Assembly (NCBI RefSeq): GCF_024519455.1
Contig: NZ_JALJRY010000013.1
Coordinates: 62,001-126,000, forward strand
DNA length: 64,000 nucleotides
Origin: Streptomyces sp. STR69
Lineage (GTDB): Bacteria; Actinomycetota; Actinomycetes; Streptomycetales; Streptomycetaceae
Reading direction: 5' to 3'
This document shows positions 1 through 7,387 of the stretch, piece after piece (position 1 is the stretch's first letter; each line of letters begins with the position of its first letter). The notes under the pieces are model-generated. The model was not told where the DNA came from, ran no database searches, and saw only the letters and a program-made list of their open reading frames with translations. Both the position numbers and the translations under genes were made by a program.

Positions 1-83
1 GCAGCCGCCGGTTGGGCACTCGCCACCACCGCGCCCACGGCCGCGAACGCCGCCCACCCCGCCACTGTCCTCTTCATGGTCAT
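1..83 (-). CDS. Secreted protein, N-terminal signal peptide only (cut by window edge)
   Basis: Reading leftward from an ATG at 83 gives a classic Sec signal peptide: a short basic start (MTMKR), a hydrophobic Ala/Val core and an Ala-rich end (ASAQPAAA) just before the window edge. GGAGGG lies 7 bases upstream of the ATG, which decides this start over the second in-frame ATG at 77. Only about 27 residues are visible, so the mature protein and its function cannot be read. About 290 bases upstream is the same 18-base direct-repeat element found before the next secreted-protein gene, so the two may be co-regulated (inference). Confidence 0.6.
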   Translation of the reverse strand, partial: MTMKRTVAGWAAFAAVGAVVASAQPAA

Positions 84-516
84 GCTGGATCCCTCCGTCA
101 CGATGAACATTCCGACGGCGTTCGGCACGTCGGCACTGCGCGCAACGGCACCTGCCCGCTCGCGGATGTCTCCCGGTTCCGAACGCCCCACCGCTGACTC
201 CCACGGGGCCCCGGAGCGCTGACGTGTGCCCCGACGGTCGTAGGTGCGCGTTAAGTTGGACTGCCCGTCCGCCCGGTGCCGCACCGCTTGGTGATCGTCT
301 CTTTCACCTGCATGTTCACGCCCCCGGGACACGATCGTCCGTGCTCGATGACACCAACGCTGAACCATCCACCTTGCGAAAACCTTGCGCACCGGCCCCG
401 AGGTGCCCACGTGCCAGCAGGACGCAGCTACGGCGATCTCGTCCGTGAAATGGCCGTATCGCCTGCCGTTCCCTCGGCGGCAGGCGACACGGCGTGCCTG
501 GTGGCGCGGAAAGCCC
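84..516. other. Intergenic region between two minus-strand secreted-protein genes
   Basis: No open frame here shows Streptomyces-like codon use. The only structure I see is the direct-repeat element at 372-389, described separately. It sits too far (about 290 bases) from the ATG at 83 to be a core promoter unless the leader is long. A terminator for the gene ending at 517 would fall near 440-516, but I see no strong hairpin there. Confidence 0.5.
372..389 (-). promoter_or_regulatory. Direct-repeat operator, copy 1 (CGCAAGG-TTTT-CGCAAGG)
   Basis: On the minus strand the sequence is CGCAAGGTTTTCGCAAGG: a 7-base unit repeated with a 4-base spacer, so an 11-base period that places both units on one DNA face. 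Nine bases after the second unit is CAGCGT, a possible -10 hexamer. An identical 18-mer at 1007-1024 has CAGCAT at the same 9-base distance. Heptamers with 11-base spacing shortly before the -10 are the layout known for SARP activators and PhoP boxes. The heptamer itself matches neither consensus that I know. Confidence 0.55.
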
Positions 517-948
517 CTAGCAGGTGGCCCGGTGGATGGTGACGGTGTTCAGGCTGGAGAACTTGTACCAGCCCGCGCCCCGGGTCAGATTCAGACCGTC
601 GATGTCGAACGCGAAGGTGCAGCCGGTCGGCACTTCGAAGGCATCGACGTCGACGCTGCCGCCGCCGATGTGGTGGCCCGCCGCAACGGACTTGATGTCC
701 TTCGGACAGGTCGAGCCGATATTGCCGGTGTCCGCGGTGCAGGTCCAGTTCAAGGACACACGGACCGTTCGGCTGGAGTTGTTCTGCACCTCACCGCAGG
801 GGGTGGGCGGGAAACTGCTGCATCCACCGAGCGCCACTCGCGGGGTGTTGGGTGCCGCAGGAGCGGCGGTGGCGACTCCGGCGGCACCGACAGCGAGGAA
901 CAGCGTGCTCATCCCGAGAGCGACAGCCGATCTGTTGAGCATTCTCAC
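517..948 (-). CDS. Small secreted cysteine-containing protein, function unknown
   Basis: This encodes about 143 residues with a Sec signal peptide (hydrophobic stretch ALGMSTLFLAVGAAGVATA, then AAPAAPN). The mature part of about 110 residues has several cysteines (GGCSSFPPTPCGEV, WTCTAD, TCPKD, PTGCTF and a C-terminal Cys), consistent with a disulfide-stabilised extracellular beta protein. I choose GTG at 948 because GGAAAGG sits about 8 bases upstream; the ATG at 942 is the alternative. I do not recognise a named family. The 18-base direct repeat at 1007-1024 lies just upstream and probably carries the promoter. The signal peptide is seen; secretion is inferred from it. Confidence 0.75.
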   Translation of the reverse strand: MRMLNRSAVALGMSTLFLAVGAAGVATAAPAAPNTPRVALGGCSSFPPTPCGEVQNNSSRTVRVSLNWTCTADTGNIGSTCPKDIKSVAAGHHIGGGSVDVDAFEVPTGCTFAFDIDGLNLTRGAGWYKFSSLNTVTIHRATC

Positions 949-1006
949 GCTCGTACCTTTCCGTATGACCTGAACATGCCGTGCGCGCTCCATGCTGGAG
1001 GGACCG

Positions 1007-1024
1007 CCTTGCGAAAACCTTGCG
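1007..1024 (-). promoter_or_regulatory. Direct-repeat operator, copy 2
   Basis: This is an exact second copy of CGCAAGGTTTTCGCAAGG (minus strand), 58 bases upstream of the GTG of the small secreted protein. CAGCAT follows 9 bases after the repeat and would serve as a -10 element, matching the geometry of copy 1 (CAGCGT at 9 bases). Flanking bases differ between the copies, so the repeat is conserved against a diverged background. This suggests one activator controlling both secreted-protein genes. Confidence 0.65.
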
Positions 1025-1031
1025 GCCCATT

Positions 1032-1081
1032 CGGCGGGATCGGCGGGATCGGCGGGATCGGCGGGATCGGCGGGATCGGCG
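1032..1081. repeat. 9-base tandem repeat (CGGCGGGAT) x5 plus partial unit
   Basis: The unit CGGCGGGAT occurs five times without mismatch from 1032 to 1076, followed by a partial unit. It begins 8 bases from the distal end of the direct-repeat operator and is not inside a credible gene. The period is a multiple of three, but no frame across it continues into a recognisable protein. It is a candidate variable-number tandem repeat. Confidence 0.85.
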
Positions 1082-1220
1082 GCGGGACGTCGTGCCCACG
1101 GTGGACCTGAGTGTCCGGGGCGGTGTCGACACGGCCGGCAACTCGGCTTCCACGCCCACGGGTTGGGGGCACCACGACGGAAGCCGGGAGGCTACGGACG
1201 CGTGTCCCTGCGCCGGCCCG

Positions 1221-1448
1221 TCACTGCTGTCGCCAGCGGCGGGTGACGAGGGTCAGTTCGTGCCGGAGGGTCGTGTCGTGCACGAGGGGATGCAGCCAGT
1301 CGACATCGGTGGGGCGCAGGCGGAGCAGACCGACCACGGCCTGGGGCGGTCTGGGGTGAGGGATGCGCTCCAGCAGGGTGCTGCCTTCGGTGAGCACGGC
1401 CCGGCTCGGTGGGTGGTCTGCGTGCTGCGCCTGGACGAGTTGGCGCAT
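1221..1448 (-). CDS. Short hypothetical ORF, possibly a gene remnant
   Basis: A frame of 75 residues (starting MRQLVQAQHAD, ending VTRRWRQQ) has the codon-position GC bias of a real gene, and its leucine/valine pattern looks like the end of a helical protein. The upstream extension of the same frame loses that quality, and I see no good ribosome-binding site before the ATG at 1448. It resembles the C-terminal scrap of a larger lost gene, perhaps a regulator. I do not recognise a family, and it may not be expressed. Confidence 0.3.
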   Translation of the reverse strand: MRQLVQAQHADHPPSRAVLTEGSTLLERIPHPRPPQAVVGLLRLRPTDVDWLHPLVHDTTLRHELTLVTRRWRQQ

Positions 1449-1632
1449 GCGGTCCGTCGAGTGGGTGTCGGTAGTCGATCCCCTTCCTCTCGCGCGCCGG
1501 CACGCGGATGGGTACGACCCGACGTTGGGCGGCTCGGCCGCGGGGAACAGCGAGTGAGTTCCACGGGGTGGCACGACGCGGTGTGTCGGGTGCGGTCGGG
1601 CCGTCGGCCCGATGTGCCGTCGCGGTCCTACG

Positions 1633-2535
1633 TCAGCCGACCGTCCGTGCCGAGGAGACCGCCGTGCGGGCCGCGCGTTCGACCGCCGCTATGCCGCCCG
1701 CCATCGACGCGTTGCCGTCGGAGAGGACCGCGACGAGGTAGTGGTGCGTTCCCGAGGTGATCTCTCCGACGCTGTTGATGTCCCACAGGCCGGTGGTGCT
1801 GCGCTGCAGCCAGCCGTTCTTGAGCGCCCACCCGGCGTCGGAGGCCGCCGAGACGCCCCATGACTGTCCGGCGGCGATGCGGGTCATCAGCGTACGGATG
1901 TAGCTCTGGGACGCCTCGGTCAGTGCGGAGCCGCTCGCGGAGGAGGTCCCGCCGTCGGCGAAGACCGCGTGCAGCAGGCGGATCTGGTCGGTCGCCGTGG
2001 TCTGCGTGAGTCCCCACTTGCCGGCGGCTCCGCCCACGGTGGAGGAGAGCCCGAGGCGCTTGTTCGCCGCCGCCAGGCCGGGCGCCTGGCCGATCCGGCG
2101 CCAGAGTGCGTTCGCGGCGTCGTTGTCGCTGTGCTCGATCATCGCCGTGGCCCAGGTGAGCTCCTGCTGGGTGAGACCGCGTCCGGCGTCCTGGGCCTGA
2201 AGGAGCAGCGTGGCGAGGATGTCGACCTTGATGATGCTGGCCGTGTCGTAGGGGACGTCCTTGCCACGCACCTGCGGCTTCAGGGCGGGGTGGTCCAGGT
2301 CCAGCACCGCGGTCGTCAGGCGTGCCTCGCTCGTCGTGGCCGTCTGCGTGCTGCCGGCTACGGAGCGCGCCGGCGTCCCGGAGTCGGCCGCAGCGGCGGG
2401 ACCGGCCACGGCGACCGCGAGAAGGGTGGAGACGGCGCCGGTGAGGAGCGTCGCGCGGAGACCTGCAGGCCTGCCCCGTCGGAGGGGCGTGCTCGCGGTC
2501 GGCGTGGTCGGTCGGGGATTCGATCGGTACGACAT
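1633..2535 (-). CDS. Secreted class A beta-lactamase-fold serine hydrolase
   Basis: This 300-residue protein has a basic N-terminus, a hydrophobic signal (TLLAVAVAGPAAAADS, about residues 32-50) and a penicillin-recognising serine-hydrolase domain. Class A landmarks are present: S100-I-I-K103 (SxxK), S136-D137-N138 (SDN), and K239-N240-G241 where class A enzymes have KTG. I see no convincing Glu166 equivalent. With the KNG box, it may be a weak or non-lactamase member such as a cell-wall or ester hydrolase of the PF13354 group, common in Streptomyces. The start at 2535 is chosen because the signal peptide follows directly; the ribosome-binding site is weak. The gene diverges from the DUF574 methyltransferase across a 284-base spacer that should hold both promoters. 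Confidence 0.8.
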   Translation of the reverse strand: MSYRSNPRPTTPTASTPLRRGRPAGLRATLLTGAVSTLLAVAVAGPAAAADSGTPARSVAGSTQTATTSEARLTTAVLDLDHPALKPQVRGKDVPYDTASIIKVDILATLLLQAQDAGRGLTQQELTWATAMIEHSDNDAANALWRRIGQAPGLAAANKRLGLSSTVGGAAGKWGLTQTTATDQIRLLHAVFADGGTSSASGSALTEASQSYIRTLMTRIAAGQSWGVSAASDAGWALKNGWLQRSTTGLWDINSVGEITSGTHHYLVAVLSDGNASMAGGIAAVERAARTAVSSARTVG

Positions 2536-2819
2536 GGGGCCTCGGCGGTTCGGGGGCGGGGGCACAGAGTTGCGAACGTAGACGAGGCGGCGGTTTCGCG
2601 ACGTGACCAGTGCCACGAAAAAGCACCATGGGTACCATTTGTGAGGATAACCACTGCTCCCGGGCCGACCGGGGTCGGACAGCGGCCCCGGGCCACGGAA
2701 TGTGCACGGACCGACACTCGGCTCCACGGGAGAGACGAACTGGCTTACGCGGCCGGGCCGTTGGGACGTAAGTTGAGCGGCGGACACCGCACACCTCGGC
2801 TGAAGGACGAACGCTACCC

Positions 2820-3635
2820 ATGCCAGACCAAGCAATGACACCCGGATCGGCTGCACATCAGAAGATCGACACATCGGTGCCGCACTCGGCCCGGATCTGG
2901 AACTACTGGCTGGGCGGCAAGGACAACTACCCCGTCGACGAGCAGGCCGGCGACGCGTACACCGCCGTTTTCCCCGGCATCGTGACCATCGCCCGCAGCA
3001 GCCGCGCGTTCCTGCGCCGCAACATCACGTATCTGGTCTCCGAGGCGGGCATCCGGCAGTTCCTGGACGTCGGCACCGGCCTGCCGACCGCTGACAACAC
3101 CCATCAGGTCGCCCAGCGGATCGCCCCCGAGGCCCGGATCGTCTACGTCGACAACGACCCGATGGTCCTCGCGCACGCCCACGCTCTGCTCTACTCCACG
3201 CCGGAGGGGGTGACCGCCTACGTGGACGCCAATGTGACGGACCCGGACCGCATCCTGGCGGAAGCCGCCGAGACGCTGGACCTCACCCGGCCCACCGCCC
3301 TCATCCTCAGCAACATCCTGGGCCATGTCGCCGAGCACGACCAGGCGCTCTCCATCGTCACCCGCCTGATGGACGCGCTGCCGTCCGGCAGTTACCTCTC
3401 CATCAACGACGGTTCGCGGGGCATCGACCCGGTCTTCGAACAGGCTCAGGACGCCTACAACGAAAGCGGCGCCGTCCCCTACAACCTGCGTACCGTCGAC
3501 GAGATCACGGCGTACTTCGACGGCCTGGAACTGGTGGACCCCGGTGTGGTCTCGGTTCCCCTCTGGCGTCCGGAATCCACCTCTCCGGCTCCGGAACCCA
3601 TCGGCGAGCACGGCGGCCTCGCCCGCAAGCCGTGA
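2820..3635 (+). CDS. SAM-dependent methyltransferase, DUF574 (PF04672) family
   Basis: This 271-residue protein is full length for the DUF574 family, which is abundant in Streptomyces and adopts a Rossmann-type methyltransferase fold. Seen: the diagnostic N-terminal block with SARIWNYWLGGKDNYPVDE (about residues 22-40), the glycine-rich SAM loop FLDVGTGLPT (about 81-90) followed by NTHQVAQ, the acidic motif VVYVDND-type (IVYVDNDP, about 106-113), and ILSNILGHV. GAAGGA sits about 10 bases before the ATG. The natural substrate is unknown for the family. Its last 130 bases are overlapped antisense by the degenerate end of a decayed regulator, probably a by-product of that decay. Confidence 0.9.
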   Translation: MPDQAMTPGSAAHQKIDTSVPHSARIWNYWLGGKDNYPVDEQAGDAYTAVFPGIVTIARSSRAFLRRNITYLVSEAGIRQFLDVGTGLPTADNTHQVAQRIAPEARIVYVDNDPMVLAHAHALLYSTPEGVTAYVDANVTDPDRILAEAAETLDLTRPTALILSNILGHVAEHDQALSIVTRLMDALPSGSYLSINDGSRGIDPVFEQAQDAYNESGAVPYNLRTVDEITAYFDGLELVDPGVVSVPLWRPESTSPAPEPIGEHGGLARKP

Positions 3636-4144
3636 CACCCCGAGCCTGAATCCCAGGCTCCAACAGATCGATGTCGGCGGGGGCGCCGGGACCCACCGTC
3701 GCCGTGCTGGTCCCGCAGTAGCGGGCGATGTCCGAGACGCGCACGTTGTGGTAGCCGTGACGGGCGATGAGGACGGTCGCGGCCTCCAGGATCTGGTCCC
3801 GGCGTTCCTGTGCCGTCACCGGCTGCGCCCGGTCCCGCCCGGTGTCGGGCGGAAGTACGGGCTCGGGGCCGGTTCCCTCGACCAAATACCCGGTGGACAC
3901 CCCGCAGGCCTTCGCGATGGCGGCGATCTCCTCGTCGCGCAGCCGCCGGGTCCCGCGCAGTGCCTTGGACAGGGCGGTCGGGTCCATGCCGATGCGGTGG
4001 GCGAGTTCGCGCTGGGAGACGGCGGCGGCCCGGATCGCCGTACGGACGCGTTCCGGCAGATCGGTTGCGGTCGCGGCCGGCTGACTGTGGCTGGGCCGGG
4101 ATCGGGATCACCGGGGCATCAGTTCCGGCAGGAATCGGTGGCAT
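3505..4144 (-). pseudogene. Broken XRE-plus-TetR two-domain regulator
   Basis: The frame running left from about 4077 encodes a Cro/C1 helix-turn-helix (PERVRTAIRAAAVSQRELAH, then IGMDPTALSKALRG) followed by a TetR-type DNA-binding domain (RRDQILEAATVLIARHGY then VRVSDIARYCGTSTATV). That frame has a TGA at 4108-4110 and no ATG, GTG or TTG between it and the internal Met at 3987, which lies inside the XRE helix bundle. A good start exists one frame over: ATG at 4144 with GGGGAGGGG upstream reaches the same place after about 22 residues, so a single-base frameshift near 4080 would explain the break. At the other end, homology stops near 3696 where the TetR ligand domain should begin, and the frame runs on into nonsense antisense to the methyltransferase. 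Truncated at both ends, it is most likely non-functional. Confidence 0.7.
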
Positions 4145-4199
4145 ACCGTACTGACGCCCCTCCCCGCCCAGATCCGATCCGCTTCGGAGGCCCTGGCCC

Positions 4200-4655
4200 A
4201 TGGCCCGCCTGTACGTCCGCTCCGGCATCGCCCCCGACCCGCCGGACGCGGCCTTCCCCGTCCTCGTCGTCGATCCCGACGGCACCCCGGGCGAGCGTGC
4301 CGTGGCCCGGCTCGGTGGTCACTGTTACGAAGGCGAGGGGGCGTTCTTCCTCGTGCGGACCGACGGCTGGGCCGAGCGGTCGCTCGATGCCGGGCGGCTG
4401 GTGGTCGGCATCGCCGTCCATCCCCTGCCGCTCCGGCAGGCGGGCGCGGACCCGGCCGAGTTCCCCGAACGGTCGGGAATCGACCCGGACGCCGTGCTGC
4501 TTCTGTCGGCCCGGACGACGGTCGATCCGGCACTCTGCGCGCGCCTCAGTGAGCCGACCGCCGTGTTCATCGCGGGACCCGACGTCACGCTCGACGATCT
4601 GCTCGCCGACGACGAGTGGCCGATCATCCTGGCTCCCCCGCCGTCCCAGGCCTGA
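4200..4655 (+). CDS. Hypothetical cytosolic protein
   Basis: This encodes 151 residues with strong Streptomyces codon bias. The ATG has GGAGG about 9 bases upstream. No signal peptide or membrane segment is seen. The protein is acidic and has alternating strands and loops (FPVLVVDPDG, AFFLVRTDG, RLVVGIAVHP, TAVFIAGPD), suggesting a small alpha/beta fold. I do not recognise a family. It lies divergently next to the broken XRE/TetR regulator, with start codons only about 55 bases apart, so that regulator may once have controlled it (inference). Confidence 0.6.
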   Translation: MARLYVRSGIAPDPPDAAFPVLVVDPDGTPGERAVARLGGHCYEGEGAFFLVRTDGWAERSLDAGRLVVGIAVHPLPLRQAGADPAEFPERSGIDPDAVLLLSARTTVDPALCARLSEPTAVFIAGPDVTLDDLLADDEWPIILAPPPSQA

Positions 4656-4663
4656 CCGCCGCC

Positions 4664-5283
4664 ATGACAAGGCATGGTGATGCGGTGAGCGACGACGACA
4701 CGACCGCGCCGACCCCGCAACCGACCGCTGAGGAGAACCGGCACGCCAGCTGGCTGGAACTGTTCTTCGATCTGGTCGCCGTGGCGGGTGTGGCGCAGAT
4801 CGCGCACCTGCTGCACGGTGTCCCGGACGTGTCCGACCTGGGCATGTACGCGCTGTTGTTCCTGGCCTTCTGGACGGCTTGGATCATCTTCACCCTCTAC
4901 GCGAACGTGGCCTACCAGAACACCCACGTCCGTACGGTGCTCGCCGCGATGTTCGGCATGGCCGTCATGGCCGCGGCGGTTGCCGGAGTGCACGAGGGGG
5001 ACGACCAGCACGCGCGGGTGTTCGCGCTCGCCTACGTCCTGATCCGGGGGCTTGCGAGCCGGGCCTGGCAGCACCGTCGCCAGATCCTCGTCGACTGGCC
5101 GGCCGCTCAGATGTCGCTCGGCGTGATCCCGTGGATCGTCTCCCTCTGCTGCTGGCGGCGTTCGGCGCACATCTGCGCACCGTGACAGTTGTCTGGCTGC
5201 TCGTCCTGATCACCCTGTGGCCGATCCTCTACGAGCGACGGGCGACGAAGTCGTCGAAGGGCGTCGTGAGGACGGCGCCCTGA
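4664..5283 (+). pseudogene. Low temperature requirement protein A (LtrA-like), truncated and frameshifted
   Basis: The N-terminal part is a clear LtrA family (PF06772) membrane protein: HASWLELFFDLVAVAGVAQI with the family's ELFFDL signature, then helices such as ALLFLAFWTAWIIFTLYANV and a segment with RHRRQILVDW-like positive loops. Full-length LtrA proteins have about 380-400 residues; this frame stops after about 170. The frame degenerates after GVIPWIVSL, and a membrane helix typical of the family's end (VTVVWLLVLITLWPILYERR) continues in another frame to 5283. This fits a large internal deletion plus frameshift. Starts at ATG 4664 or GTG 4685 are both possible; neither has a strong ribosome-binding site. 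The family is thought to be membrane-associated, but its function is unresolved. Confidence 0.7.
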
Positions 5284-5377
5284 GCCATGGGGTGAGGTTG
5301 TAGCGGTGGCACGAACTCGCGCGGGCTTGCTTCCCCGGTCGCCAGGAGGAGCGGGGCGACCAGAAGGAGTCTCAGCC

Positions 5378-5683
5378 ATGATCGACCGGGTGCCTCTCCG
5401 TACCGGAGCAGGGCCCGTCCCGTCGCCCATGGCCACGCCGCTGGTCCGGGCCGCGGCATCCGGTGGCGCGTCGGTGCTGGTGGCACTGCTGAACGCGCTC
5501 ATAGGTCCCGATCGGCCCTCGCCGGCGCCGGCGGCGCTGGCCCTGCTGTCCGCAGTGCTCGGTCTGTGCGCCCGCTTCACAGCGGCCCCCGGCATCGCGG
5601 CTTTGACCCGCCCCCTCCACGCCCGTGCCGCCTACCGCCGGGTCACCACCGGCGTCGCCGGCGCGACAGACACCGGATCATGA
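5378..5683 (+). CDS. Small membrane protein, function unknown
   Basis: A 101-residue protein starts at the ATG at 5378, chosen because AAGGAG lies about 9 bases upstream. Two hydrophobic segments are visible (ASVLVALLNALIG and PAALALLSAVLGLCARF), followed by a basic tail (HARAAYRRVT), so an inner-membrane hairpin with both ends inside is likely. Codon use is typical of the genome. I recognise no family. It stands between the decayed ltrA remnant and the PAS phosphatase gene with no operon-like overlap to either. Confidence 0.55.
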   Translation: MIDRVPLRTGAGPVPSPMATPLVRAAASGGASVLVALLNALIGPDRPSPAPAALALLSAVLGLCARFTAAPGIAALTRPLHARAAYRRVTTGVAGATDTGS

Positions 5684-5880
5684 ACGGTGTGGCCGCTCAG
5701 CGGGCAATACCATCGCCCGGCCGCCCACGGCGGCCCCCGCGGGCAGGCCACTCGGTCGGGTGACGGCCGGCGGCATCATCGCTGCTTGCCGGACCGAAAA
5801 GTGCCGTTTCCGGGCTTCATGGCCAGATCCCTCTTATCGTGGAGCGACACAGTGACCATCGGCGTCGAAGCGGGCAGGCC

Positions 5881-7116
5881 ATGCAGGATCCGGATCCGGA
5901 GATCGACTACGCGGCGGTCTTCCGCGACCTGCCCGGCATGGTGGCGCTGCTCACCCCCGAGCTCGTCTACCTCGACGCCAACGAGGACTTCCAGCGCCTG
6001 TCGGGACGCAAGCGGGAGGAACTGGTCGGCCGCTACATCTTCGACGTCTTCCCCGAGAACCCCAAGGACCCGGCGGCGGCCGGCATGCGCGAGACCCGGG
6101 AGTCGATGCTGCGGGCGTTGACCACCGGGGAGCGCGACACCATGGCCCTGCTCCGCTACGACATCGAGGACCCCCAGCTGTCCGGCCGATGGGTGGAGCA
6201 CTTCTGGAGCCCGGTCAACGCGCCCGTCCGCGGTCCGGACGGCCGAGTGATGCTGATCGTCCACCGGGTGGAGGAGGTCACCGAGTTCGTCCGGGCCTTC
6301 GGCGGCCGGGCCGACGACAACCGGGCCCGGGTACTGGAAGCTGAGCTGTACACCCGGGCACGTGAGCTGCAGCAGGTCAACGAGCGGCTGCGCACGGCCC
6401 ACGCCCACGAGCGCGAGGTGGCCCTGACCCTGCAGGCGGCGATGCTGCCCCCGCCACGCCCCGTCGGCCACCACCGGGCGGCCGTCCGCTACCGGCCCGC
6501 CGTGGGCGCGCTGAACGTCTGCGGGGACTGGTACGACCTGGTCGACCTGCCCGACGGCGGGATGGCGGTCGCCGCCGGTGACGTCGTCGGACACGGTCTG
6601 GCGGCGGCCTGCGCCATGGGCCAGCTGCGCAGCGCCCTGAGCGCGGCCTGCCGGGTCGCGGACGGGCCGGGCCCCGCCCTTGAGGCTCTCGGTCTGTACT
6701 CCCGTTTCGTCGAGGGCGCCGAGTCGGCCACCGCGGTCACGACGTTCATCGACTGGGACGATCACACCATCACCTACAGCTGCGCGGGCCACCCGCCGCC
6801 GGCCCTGCTCGCCCCCGACGGCACGGTGACCTTCCTCGACCAGGCCACCGACCCGCCCCTGGGCGCCCAACCCGAGCATGTCGGCCGGGTGCAGACGAGC
6901 ATCCCCTTCGCCGAGGGTGCCACCCTGGTGCTGTACACCGACGGACTGATCGAGCGTCGCACGGAGGACATCGACCGCGGTCTGGCCCGCCTCGCCGACT
7001 CCCTCGCCCACCACCGGCACGCGGAACCCGAGTCCCTGGCCGACGCCCTGCTCGCCGACCTGCTCCCCGCCGAGGGCAACACCGACGACACGGCCCTGAT
7101 CGTCCTGCGTCTTTGA
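5881..7116 (+). CDS. PAS-domain PP2C-type (SpoIIE/RsbU) serine phosphatase
   Basis: Residues about 8-135 form a PAS sensor (DYAAVFRDLPGMVALLTPEL, then YLDANEDFQRLSGRKREELVG). A helical linker follows (LEAELYTRARELQQVNERL, coiled-coil signalling helix) and then a SpoIIE-type PP2C domain. Metal-binding motifs are complete: GDWYD, AGDVVGHGLAAA, CAGHPPP, LYTDGLIERR and the final DDTALIV. Such enzymes dephosphorylate anti-sigma-factor antagonists, releasing sigma-B-type factors in stress or development. No partner (STAS or HPK anti-sigma protein) is adjacent, so it probably acts in trans. The start could also be GTG 5839; ATG 5881 is chosen because the PAS homology begins soon after, though the ribosome-binding site is weak at both. 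Confidence 0.88.
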   Translation: MQDPDPEIDYAAVFRDLPGMVALLTPELVYLDANEDFQRLSGRKREELVGRYIFDVFPENPKDPAAAGMRETRESMLRALTTGERDTMALLRYDIEDPQLSGRWVEHFWSPVNAPVRGPDGRVMLIVHRVEEVTEFVRAFGGRADDNRARVLEAELYTRARELQQVNERLRTAHAHEREVALTLQAAMLPPPRPVGHHRAAVRYRPAVGALNVCGDWYDLVDLPDGGMAVAAGDVVGHGLAAACAMGQLRSALSAACRVADGPGPALEALGLYSRFVEGAESATAVTTFIDWDDHTITYSCAGHPPPALLAPDGTVTFLDQATDPPLGAQPEHVGRVQTSIPFAEGATLVLYTDGLIERRTEDIDRGLARLADSLAHHRHAEPESLADALLADLLPAEGNTDDTALIVLRL

Positions 7117-7387
7117 CAGCACGTCCGTTCCGGGCAGGGGCCGTGCGTTTGGCCTGAACTCGTGGCCCGGCGAACCGCCCGCCGGCCCTGTGCGAGGACG
7201 TGGAACGAGCATGGCCGCGCGCTGCGTTCGCCGGTTCAATCGCTGTCTCGTCTCAGCCCGTCCACAGCTTCCCCGGCCGATTGTCAGTGATCGCCGCTAA
7301 CGTTCCACTTGTCGTCGCACAGATGTCGGGACGTCCCGGCTGAACTGTGCTTTCTTCGGGCTGCGTTGATGTGGAGGCGGGGGCATA

